Shown here piece after piece: positions 1 to 5,644 of a stretch of 10,937 bases of DNA. The notes beneath the pieces are model-generated. The model was not told where the DNA came from. It saw only the letters and a program-made list of their open reading frames with translations, and did no database searches. Positions within the stretch are counted from its first letter, which is position 1. Every line of letters begins with the position of its first letter. The stretch comes from CAZVFX01 sp964626565 (GTDB lineage: Bacteria; Myxococcota_A; UBA9042; CAIXZC01): assembly GCA_964626565.1 (NCBI GenBank), contig CAZVFX010000185.1, positions 1 to 10,937 on the forward strand. The letters run 5' to 3'. The position numbers and the translations under genes are program-made.

Positions 1-43
1 GCTAGTCTAGAAAGGGCGGGGCTCGGAGAACAACCGGGGGCGG

Positions 44-1381
44 CTATGCAGAATCGTCGGGATGGATGTCATACCTCTCCATCCATCGGTAGACCTGCTT
101 GCGGTGCTTCCCGAAATACTCGGCCACCCTTCCGACATGGAAATCGTGGTCCCTCAATGCCCTCCGCAACTCTTCTTCAGAAGGCCGGTCGTCCGTCACC
201 AGCGGAGGAGGGATCGGCGCCTTGCGACGATTCCGGACACTGCACGTCATCTCGTCCGGAAGTTGCTTCAGTGAGACACGAAGGGACTCTCCACTGCCGA
301 TATTTTCGCCACCTGATTCGCACCATCTGAGGACGAGGGTCCGCAGCCCCCTGACGTTTCTCTTCCACTCCCAGGCCAACATCACCTCGAAAGCATCGGG
401 TTCAACTTCAACCCTCTGAACTCCTCGTTCCTGGGCAAAGTGGTCGAGCAACAAGGGTATGTCCAATCTGCGGTCGTGCAGGGGTGGAACATGAATGGGA
501 AAACCTTCCAGGCGAGCGAGCAGGTCAGGCCGGAATCTTCCCCGGGCTTCCTCGGTATGCAAATTCGAATTTGTCGCCGCGACGACGCGAACCTCCACCT
601 GCAGGTCCCTCGTGTCCCCGACCCTCCTCACCATACCGTCTTCCAGGAAACGCAAAAGCTTCGCCTGCGCAGCCAGCGGGAGTTCGCCCACCTCATCCAG
701 GAAAAGAGTCCCCCCTTCGGCCTTCCGCAGCAAACCTTTCGAATCCTCGGTCGCGCCGGTGAACGCGCCCCGACGATGGCCGAAGAAGGTGCTCTCGAAC
801 AGATGTTCCGGGATCGCCGCACAATTCACCGGGACGAGTTCGCCGGTGCGTCCGGACAGACGATGAATCGCATTTGCGACCAGTTCCTTGCCGGTCCCGG
901 TTTCGCCAAGCACCAGCACTGGTAGACTGCCTGGCGCGATACGCACCAACGTGTCCTTCATTTCCCGGATGGCAACAGCCCGTCCAACGATCTCGGGCAG
1001 AGGATCCGCAGATTGCTCCTCAGCCTTCTCGTCACTGACAACAAACAGCGTCTCCCCCACCCGCACTACATCGCCCGGCTCCAAATACCGACGGCTTGTA
1101 CGCAAGGCGTTGACAAAGCACCCGTTCTTGCTGTCGCAGTCCACCAGTTCAACGATGCCTTGCTGGGAGTGCCGCACGAACCGCACGTGCTTCCTGGATA
1201 CCGCTGCGTCGTCAAGGCGCAGGCCGTTCCTTCCCGGCTCGCGGCCCACGACGAAGTTGTGGTCCAAAGCGATGCGTGTCCAGCGAGGAACCTCGGGGTC
1301 GGGCGAGCAGACTGCGACCAAGAACCAGGAATCGGGCCTGGATTCGGAGTCGCTGCCAATCGTAACCGTAGGCTTGGCCAT
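44..1381 (-). CDS. FHA-domain sigma-54-dependent transcriptional activator
   Basis: This 445-residue bacterial enhancer-binding protein should remodel RNA polymerase-sigma-54 by ATP hydrolysis. An N-terminal FHA domain (about 20-115) shows G46-R47, S62-R-K-H65 and N86-G87, the residues expected to bind phosphothreonine, so its input is probably a Ser/Thr kinase and not a histidine kinase; no receiver domain is present. The AAA+ domain (about 130-350) has Walker A GETGTGKE (159-166), an intact sigma-54 contact loop GAFTGA (205-210), Walker B GGTLFLDE (223-230) and a sensor II-like NVRGLR (342-347). A Fis-type helix-turn-helix lies at about 402-437. The ATG is one base after the CCA of the upstream tRNA, with no Shine-Dalgarno sequence and no in-frame start further upstream, because a TAA lies in frame inside the tRNA. 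A TTG at residue 21 is the only other early start and would cut into the FHA fold. Family assignment is firm; the target genes are not known. Confidence 0.95.
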   Translation of the reverse strand: MAKPTVTIGSDSESRPDSWFLVAVCSPDPEVPRWTRIALDHNFVVGREPGRNGLRLDDAAVSRKHVRFVRHSQQGIVELVDCDSKNGCFVNALRTSRRYLEPGDVVRVGETLFVVSDEKAEEQSADPLPEIVGRAVAIREMKDTLVRIAPGSLPVLVLGETGTGKELVANAIHRLSGRTGELVPVNCAAIPEHLFESTFFGHRRGAFTGATEDSKGLLRKAEGGTLFLDEVGELPLAAQAKLLRFLEDGMVRRVGDTRDLQVEVRVVAATNSNLHTEEARGRFRPDLLARLEGFPIHVPPLHDRRLDIPLLLDHFAQERGVQRVEVEPDAFEVMLAWEWKRNVRGLRTLVLRWCESGGENIGSGESLRVSLKQLPDEMTCSVRNRRKAPIPPPLVTDDRPSEEELRRALRDHDFHVGRVAEYFGKHRKQVYRWMERYDIHPDDSA

Positions 1382-1382
1382 C

Positions 1383-1459
1383 TGGTGGTGAGGGCGGGAA
1401 TTGAACCCGCGACCTGAGGTTTATGAGACCTCCGCTCTAACCGACTGAGCCACCTCACC
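1383..1459 (-). tRNA. tRNA with CAU anticodon (elongator Met or Ile2)
   Basis: The minus strand folds as a complete 77-nt cloverleaf. The acceptor GGTGAGG pairs perfectly with CCTCACC, the D stem is GCTC/GAGC, the anticodon stem GAGGT/ACCTC encloses loop CTCATAA (anticodon CAT), and the T stem GCGGG/CCCGC encloses TTCAATT. Discriminator A and an encoded CCA follow. The normal 1-72 pair and the absence of three G-C pairs in the anticodon stem exclude initiator tRNA. Elongator tRNA-Met and the lysidine-modified tRNA-Ile(CAU) share this loop and cannot be separated by eye. The sigma-54 activator begins one base downstream and is probably on the same transcript. Confidence 0.95.
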
Positions 1460-1634
1460 TTTTCACCCACACCCATCAAAGCACTGCCCGCAGACATTGG
1501 CATCAGTGTCACCGTGGCTGCGTTTAAGGCAGATGCGAACAGCCTCAGTACCGACCGATGCGCCCGCAAAGCGGGTAGATGCGTGCAAGTCCAAAAATCA
1601 CTGCTGTTTTCATTTATGCGAACTGACTTCTGAT

Positions 1635-1657
1635 GTCAAGTGGAACATTGACTTGAC
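1635..1657. promoter_or_regulatory. 7-bp inverted repeat, possible operator
   Basis: GTCAAGT (1635-1641) and ACTTGAC (1651-1657) are perfect inverted copies separated by nine bases, so half-sites lie about 1.5 helical turns apart. The right half-site overlaps the proposed -35 element of the uxs-lepB-nudix operon, a position suited to a repressor or activator dimer. No regulator can be named. Confidence 0.4.
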
Positions 1658-1676
1658 TCGGGAATAGCTGTAGGGT
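1648..1676 (+). promoter_or_regulatory. Candidate sigma-70 promoter for the uxs-lepB-nudix operon
   Basis: TTGACT (1648-1653) is followed after 17 bases by TAGGGT (1671-1676). The -35 element matches five of six consensus bases; the -10 element is weak. A second overlapping TTGACT sits at 1653-1658. The start codon is about 20 bases further downstream, preceded by GGAG at 1689-1692. The rest of the 237-bp gap between the tRNA and this gene shows nothing else I can support. Confidence 0.4.
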
Positions 1677-1696
1677 TCGCGGGTTGATGGAGAGAC

Positions 1697-2638
1697 ATGA
1701 TGAAAACTGTACTTATTACCGGCGGCGCAGGTTTTTTAGGCTCTCACCTGTGCGAGCGATTTGTAAAAGAGGGATTCAAAGTCGTCTGCATGGATAACCT
1801 CCTTACCGGCGACATGGACAACATCGCACACCTCATGGGCCACGATCGTTTCTACTTTGTGAAGCATGACGTAACTACCTACGTTCACGTCTCGGGACCG
1901 GTGGACTACATCCTCCACTTCGCTTCTCCGGCCAGCCCCATCGACTACATGAGGCTTCCGATCCAGACGTTGAAAGTGGGGGCGCTGGGCACCCACAAGA
2001 CGCTGGGCCTGGCCCTGCAGAAGGGGTCGCGGTTCCTGCTCGCGTCCACCAGCGAAGTGTACGGCGACCCGCTGGAGCACCCTCAGACTGAAGAGTACTG
2101 GGGCAACGTCAACCCCATCGGCCCGCGGGGAGTTTATGACGAGGCCAAGCGCTTCGCGGAAGCGATAGTCATGGCCTATCACCGGGTCCACGACCTGGAA
2201 ACCCGCATCGCACGGATCTTCAACACCTATGGGCCCCGCATGAGGCTTGCTGACGGCCGAGTGGTCCCAGCTTTCCTGGTCCAGGCCATCAAGGGAGAAC
2301 CCCTCTCCATTTTCGGTTCCGGAAACCAGTCCCGCAGCTTCTGCTACATCGACGATACCGTGGACGGTCTCTACCGCTTGCTTATGTCCGACTACTCCGA
2401 CCCGGTAAACGTAGGCAACCCGGCGGAGTGGACGGTAACTCAGTTCGCTGAGCTGGTAAGGAAGTTGTTCAACCCCGAGATGGACATCGAGTATCACCCC
2501 CTGCCGGTAGACGACCCCAAAACCAGGCAGCCAAACATCTCCAAGGCCAAGGAACTGCTGGGCTGGGAGCCTGGAATCCAACTCGAAGAGGGGCTCAAAC
2601 GCACGTTCCCCTGGTTTGAGGAGCGCGTCACCGGATGA
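1697..2638 (+). CDS. uxs: UDP-glucuronate decarboxylase (UDP-xylose synthase), SDR family
   Basis: This enzyme is predicted to convert UDP-glucuronate to UDP-xylose and CO2 with bound NAD+, supplying pentose units for surface polysaccharide or lipopolysaccharide in the cytoplasm. It is an extended short-chain dehydrogenase/reductase of 313 residues, the usual bacterial size. The nucleotide-binding TGGAGFLG is at residues 8-15, STSEVYGDP at about 117-125, and the catalytic Y147-x3-K151 lies in a GPRGVYDEAKR segment that is highly typical of UDP-glucuronate decarboxylases. NTYGPRM (176-182) and RSFCYIDD (213-220) are also family hallmarks. Two ATGs are adjacent (1697 and 1700); the second is better spaced (7 bases) from GGAG at 1689-1692, so the protein may begin MKTVLITGG. 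It is the first gene of a three-gene plus-strand operon and overlaps lepB by ATGA. An extended-SDR epimerase acting on a related sugar is the main alternative. Confidence 0.9.
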   Translation: MMKTVLITGGAGFLGSHLCERFVKEGFKVVCMDNLLTGDMDNIAHLMGHDRFYFVKHDVTTYVHVSGPVDYILHFASPASPIDYMRLPIQTLKVGALGTHKTLGLALQKGSRFLLASTSEVYGDPLEHPQTEEYWGNVNPIGPRGVYDEAKRFAEAIVMAYHRVHDLETRIARIFNTYGPRMRLADGRVVPAFLVQAIKGEPLSIFGSGNQSRSFCYIDDTVDGLYRLLMSDYSDPVNVGNPAEWTVTQFAELVRKLFNPEMDIEYHPLPVDDPKTRQPNISKAKELLGWEPGIQLEEGLKRTFPWFEERVTG

Positions 2639-3846
2639 AGAACCTGATTAACTGGTGGTACCAGCGCAAGACGGTGTCCGAGGCCCGCAAAGCCGCCCGG
2701 TCTGCGCGGAAATCCCTGGCTGGAGTTCCCGAGGAGCTGGCCGGCGAACACGTAAACCGGGCCCAACGCATCCTGGAAGAACTGGACAGCCGGCTGAGCC
2801 GCGACAAGAAGAAATACAACGAAATAGAAAAGACCAGGGTCAGACTGCAGGAGCAGTTGGAGAAGGCGGGCTTGCGCAAGCGCAAGGGGGTGGTGAGGCA
2901 GTACACGGAATCCATCGCCTGGGCAGTGGGTATTGCGCTGCTGATCAGGTTCTTCCTGTTTGAGCCGTTCCAGATCCCCACCGGGTCCATGATCCCCACG
3001 CTGCTCATCGATGACTATATCTTCGTTTCAAAGTCCATCTACGGCGTCAAGCTGCCGTTGATGGATGACTATCTTGTCCGCTGGGGAGAGCCTGACCGGG
3101 GCGATATCGTGGTCTTCCCCTTCCCGGTGGAGGAGTGGCCTGCGTGCCGGCAGGTAGTGTCTATCGAACAGGAGCTGGCGTGCCAGCCCGAATTCCGCAA
3201 GCCCACTTCATTTATGGACCTTCTTGACAAGCACGGCTTCCCCGACGCTCAGGACTTCGAGGCGCAGCGCATCGCCATGGGTAATCACTCTGAAATGAGA
3301 GAGCGCCTGGTGGAGGCGCGCAAGGTTCCCTGCGACCAGGCTGCGGTAGATAGTATAGACTGCTCGCACCCCGACCACGGTAAGGACTTCATCAAGAGAG
3401 TGGTGGGGCTCCCCGGAGACGTGGTGCGGCTGCAGGAGAATGTGCTGTACATCAACGGCGAACCCATAGACACGACCCAGATGAAAGGAGTCCACGACTG
3501 TGGCGGCAAGCACGACTTCCCCTGCATGTGCGCCAAGCAGGAGACGGTGATGGGAGACCACACTTTCATCACCCAGCATTGCGCACCGGAAGGGCTTCAT
3601 CCCGACTGGCCGGTGGAAGACTACGACGGGACGATTGCCGAGTTTAAGATCCCGGAGGACCGGGTATTCGTCATGGGAGACAATCGGGACAACTCCAGCG
3701 ACGGCCGCTTCTGGGGCCCTGAAATCCGCACCGAGATTGAACCCCTGCCTGAATACCAGACCGTGCCCATCGGGCTGCTGAAGGGCAAGGCGGTGGTGGT
3801 GTGGTGGGCCGCGGACAAGAGCCGCATCTTCTCCCTGATTCACTGA
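2635..3846 (+). CDS. lepB: Signal peptidase I, enlarged form
   Basis: This membrane serine protease should remove signal peptides from secreted proteins on the outer face of the inner membrane, using a Ser/Lys dyad. The catalytic serine is S118 in PTGSMIPTL, just after a single hydrophobic segment (about 92-110). The catalytic lysine is K254 in FIKRVVGLPGD, and GDNRDNSSDGRFWG (348-361) is the conserved C-terminal box. At 403 residues it exceeds the 324 of the E. coli enzyme. Residues 1-88 form a basic, charged extension with coiled-coil character (about 35-80). About 90 residues separate GDIVVF (156-161) from K254, where about 20 is common; this insertion carries Cys171, 183, 233 and 243. Further cysteines (289, 297, 299, 316) lie in the later periplasmic domain and could form disulfides. 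Start ATG overlaps the uxs stop; GAGGAG at 2618-2623 may serve as ribosome site. Translational coupling is likely. Confidence 0.93.
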   Translation: MKNLINWWYQRKTVSEARKAARSARKSLAGVPEELAGEHVNRAQRILEELDSRLSRDKKKYNEIEKTRVRLQEQLEKAGLRKRKGVVRQYTESIAWAVGIALLIRFFLFEPFQIPTGSMIPTLLIDDYIFVSKSIYGVKLPLMDDYLVRWGEPDRGDIVVFPFPVEEWPACRQVVSIEQELACQPEFRKPTSFMDLLDKHGFPDAQDFEAQRIAMGNHSEMRERLVEARKVPCDQAAVDSIDCSHPDHGKDFIKRVVGLPGDVVRLQENVLYINGEPIDTTQMKGVHDCGGKHDFPCMCAKQETVMGDHTFITQHCAPEGLHPDWPVEDYDGTIAEFKIPEDRVFVMGDNRDNSSDGRFWGPEIRTEIEPLPEYQTVPIGLLKGKAVVVWWAADKSRIFSLIH

Positions 3847-3857
3847 GGAAGGGCAAC

Positions 3858-4259
3858 GTGAGCCCGCACTACAAGAACCCCGCCCCGACCGTTGACCTCA
3901 TCATCGAACTCCCCAACGAAAAGATCGTTCTTATTGAACGGGGCAACCCGCCTTTTGGCTATGCCCTTCCCGGGGGCTTCGTCGACTACGGCGAGAGCCT
4001 CGAGGACGCGGCGGTAAGGGAGGCAAGGGAGGAGACCGGGCTTGAAGTTGAACTGGTGCGCCAGTTTCATACCTATTCCGACCCGTCTCGCGACCCGAGG
4101 AAGCATACCATCACCACCGTGTTCATCGCCCGCGCCGACGGCACGCCCAAGGCAGGGGACGACGCGGCGGCCATTCTTCTGGCCGACCGCGGCTCACTGC
4201 CGAAGATGGTTTTCGACCACAACCGGATTGTCCTCGATTACTACTCAGGGCGCTACTGA
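3858..4259 (+). CDS. Nudix hydrolase, ADP-ribose pyrophosphatase-like
   Basis: This 133-residue cytoplasmic enzyme should hydrolyse a nucleoside diphosphate linked to another moiety, releasing nucleoside monophosphate. The Nudix box is complete at residues 40-62: G40, E46, R54-E55 and E58-E59-x-G61, which bind the catalytic metal. The segment SDPSRDPRKHT is characteristic of small ADP-ribose-pyrophosphatase-like Nudix proteins, but the substrate is not proven. I chose the GTG at 3858 because GAGGAAGGG (3844-3852) lies 5 bases upstream and the fold starts directly after it. An ATG at 3801 in the same frame would lie inside lepB and add an unrelated tail. The gap from lepB is 11 bp, so it is the third gene of the operon. 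The last 15 bp overlap tail-to-tail with the LamG-like gene on the other strand. Confidence 0.88.
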   Translation: MSPHYKNPAPTVDLIIELPNEKIVLIERGNPPFGYALPGGFVDYGESLEDAAVREAREETGLEVELVRQFHTYSDPSRDPRKHTITTVFIARADGTPKAGDDAAAILLADRGSLPKMVFDHNRIVLDYYSGRY

Positions 4260-5345
4260 ACCGCCGTAGCAACTGTCCGGCTCCCAGATCAGGCCCTCAC
4301 CCACCGCGGCATGCCCCATCCCTGAAGCATCTGTCCCGGTCTTGCCGGAGCCTTCATCAAAATGCCACAGCGCCAGGGTGTACTCGTCCACGCTGTGCCA
4401 CCTCGGCGGGTCGAAAGACTCGGTGTAGCGAGCCGAATTGGAGATGCGCAGCTCGTCCATGCGTCCCGTTGCGTAAGCCTCTATCTCCCCGCTGGGGAAT
4501 TGAACTGCGCCGATGAGCACGTCGGTTTCCGTGTCGTGTACCGCACCCTCGAAGGGCGCCTCGTCCAGCAGTTCTCCGTCAAGCCAGATGCGGGAGGCCG
4601 ATGCCTCCAGGTCCACAGACCACGCGACGTGATGCCAGCCGGTGCCGGCCAGTTGGACTTCTGGCCAGTGGTCCATTTCACTGAAAACTGCGACGGTTAT
4701 CTTGCCCGCCTGAATTGATGTGCCCCAACCGTGATTGCCCAACACCCTGCGAAACACGCCGACAAACTCGTCTTCGGCATCCAGGCGCACCCACATCTCC
4801 ACGGTAAACGAGGTATCCACCAGGGCCAGGGGACGGCCCTCAATGTCTGCCACGTTGATCGCATGGCCCTCAGCCCCATCGAAGAACAGGGTGGAATAGG
4901 GGCGGCACGCCTCGCACCCGTCGCACGACTGCAGGTTGCCGTCGTCGCAAAGCTCCCCCGCCACGTTGACCTCGCCGTCTCCGCACTCAGGCCCCAGGCA
5001 ATATCCTTCCTCGCATACAAACCCCGCCGGACACGCCTCCTCGTCGTGGTCCTTGCCGTCGTCATGGCAGATACCCACCGTGACGTCGTCGACGCAAAAA
5101 CGCGACCCCGGCTTGCACACCGCATCTATGCACTCGCCCTCGAAACACAGCTTCCCTTGCTCGGCACATACCGCGGAGCAGGCGATGCCGTCAGCCATGG
5201 CCCCGGCCACATCTCCGGCGGTCACCTCCACCGCGTCCTGCCCGCAAGGGTCCGCCTCGGCGCAGAAGGTCTTGCACTTGCCATCCCCGCACTGCACGAG
5301 TCCCGCCATCAACAACACAGGCACAAGGGCCGCCAGTTGCCGCAT
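4245..5345 (-). CDS. Exported cysteine-rich protein with myxobacterial disulfide repeat and LamG-like domain
   Basis: This 366-residue protein is likely exported and may bind a carbohydrate or other surface ligand; no catalytic motif is visible. Residues 1-18 form a signal peptide. C19 follows L-V-Q, so it could be a lipoprotein, although Q just before the cysteine is atypical of a lipobox. Residues 24-120 are rich in paired cysteines. Residues 121-147 match the myxobacterial disulfide repeat (DUF4215-like; CGDG...ELCDDGN...DGC...C). A concanavalin/LamG-like beta sandwich spans about 152-335, with FTVEMWVRL (180-188), GWHHVAWSVD (236-245), W-L-D-G (254-257) and GRMDELRISNSARY (294-307). The start is supported by AAGGAGG at 5351-5357, 5 bases upstream. 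The gene is divergent from the propeller lipoprotein and converges on the Nudix gene, overlapping it by 15 bp. Confidence 0.85.
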   Translation of the reverse strand: MRQLAALVPVLLMAGLVQCGDGKCKTFCAEADPCGQDAVEVTAGDVAGAMADGIACSAVCAEQGKLCFEGECIDAVCKPGSRFCVDDVTVGICHDDGKDHDEEACPAGFVCEEGYCLGPECGDGEVNVAGELCDDGNLQSCDGCEACRPYSTLFFDGAEGHAINVADIEGRPLALVDTSFTVEMWVRLDAEDEFVGVFRRVLGNHGWGTSIQAGKITVAVFSEMDHWPEVQLAGTGWHHVAWSVDLEASASRIWLDGELLDEAPFEGAVHDTETDVLIGAVQFPSGEIEAYATGRMDELRISNSARYTESFDPPRWHSVDEYTLALWHFDEGSGKTGTDASGMGHAAVGEGLIWEPDSCYGGSVAP

Positions 5346-5350
5346 GAATT

Positions 5351-5357
5351 CCTCCTT
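5351..5357 (-). promoter_or_regulatory. Strong ribosome-binding site fixing the start of the LamG-like gene
   Basis: On the minus strand AAGGAGG is a near-perfect Shine-Dalgarno sequence located 5 bases before the ATG that ends at 5345. It fixes the start at the residue that gives a signal peptide. Confidence 0.8.
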
Positions 5358-5368
5358 TCGTTTCGTTC

Positions 5369-5397
5369 ATTGTCCCAAAACGCCGCGGCCTTTTCAA
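5369..5397 (-). promoter_or_regulatory. Candidate sigma-70 promoter for the LamG-like gene
   Basis: On the minus strand TTGAAA (5392-5397) and GACAAT (5369-5374) are separated by 17 bases. These match five and four of six consensus bases. Transcription would start near 5362, just upstream of the ribosome-binding site. Confidence 0.45.
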
Positions 5398-5493
5398 CCG
5401 CGCCGCACCGATACTCCTAACCTGGGGGAAAGTTGCTCCTATCGCTACTCCGCTCCCAGTGCCTCTCGTCGGGCGCTAGTGAGCCTTGTCCGA

Positions 5494-5509
5494 TGGCACG
5501 GTTCCTGCT
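5494..5509 (+). promoter_or_regulatory. Sigma-54 (-24/-12) promoter upstream of the propeller lipoprotein
   Basis: TGGCACG-N4-CTGCT matches the RpoN consensus TGGCACG-N4-TTGCW at every specified position except one T, with the invariant GG and GC correctly spaced. A transcript would start near 5520 and have a leader of about 125 bases before the ATG at 5645. A sigma-54 activator gene is present at 44-1381. I see no clear upstream activator dyad between 5398 and 5490. Confidence 0.65.
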
Positions 5510-5548
5510 TCAGTATATGCCCCGAGTGAATCAGCCACACTCAGACCC

Positions 5549-5585
5549 GCGGTTGCGCCCGGCAAGGGGGATCGGGCGCAACCGC
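5549..5585 (+). promoter_or_regulatory. 13-bp hairpin in the predicted leader of the propeller lipoprotein gene
   Basis: GCGGTTGCGCCCG (5549-5561) and CGGGCGCAACCGC (5573-5585) are perfect inverted copies around an 11-base loop, with a possible extra G-U pair. No T-run follows, so it is not a standard intrinsic terminator. It lies about 30 bases after the predicted sigma-54 start site and about 60 bases before the coding region, which suggests RNA stability or expression control. It could instead be a DNA-level dyad. Confidence 0.6.
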
Positions 5586-5644
5586 TGGTCACACCTGAAG
5601 GAAGAAGGTACTATGTGCGAAAGGAGGAAAGGGAGAGACAGAAC

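Noticed and set aside
1..11. CTAG-containing edges (TCTAGA at the left, ACTAGT at 10932-10937) as possible cloning or circular junctions
   Set aside because: Short sites can occur by chance and nothing else suggests vector sequence or a circular molecule.
1383..1459. Initiator tRNA-fMet or a tRNA integration site
   Set aside because: The acceptor has a normal first pair and the anticodon stem lacks three G-C pairs. I found no second copy of the tRNA 3' end in the window and no integrase.
1641..1656. Sigma-54-like TGGAAC...CTTGA upstream of uxs
   Set aside because: The -12 element has GA in place of the invariant GC, and the site coincides with a better explained dyad and -35 element.
1736..2581. 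281-codon minus-strand open frame opposite the decarboxylase gene
   Set aside because: The plus-strand frame has complete family motifs; this antisense frame has none and is typical of GC-rich coding DNA.
3801..3857. Upstream ATG start for the Nudix gene
   Set aside because: It would overlap lepB by 46 bp and add an unconserved tail; the GTG at 3858 has a good ribosome site and starts at the fold.
5486..5644. Longer N-terminus for the propeller lipoprotein
   Set aside because: It would place 53 residues before a clean lipoprotein signal peptide, and its start overlaps the sigma-54 promoter.
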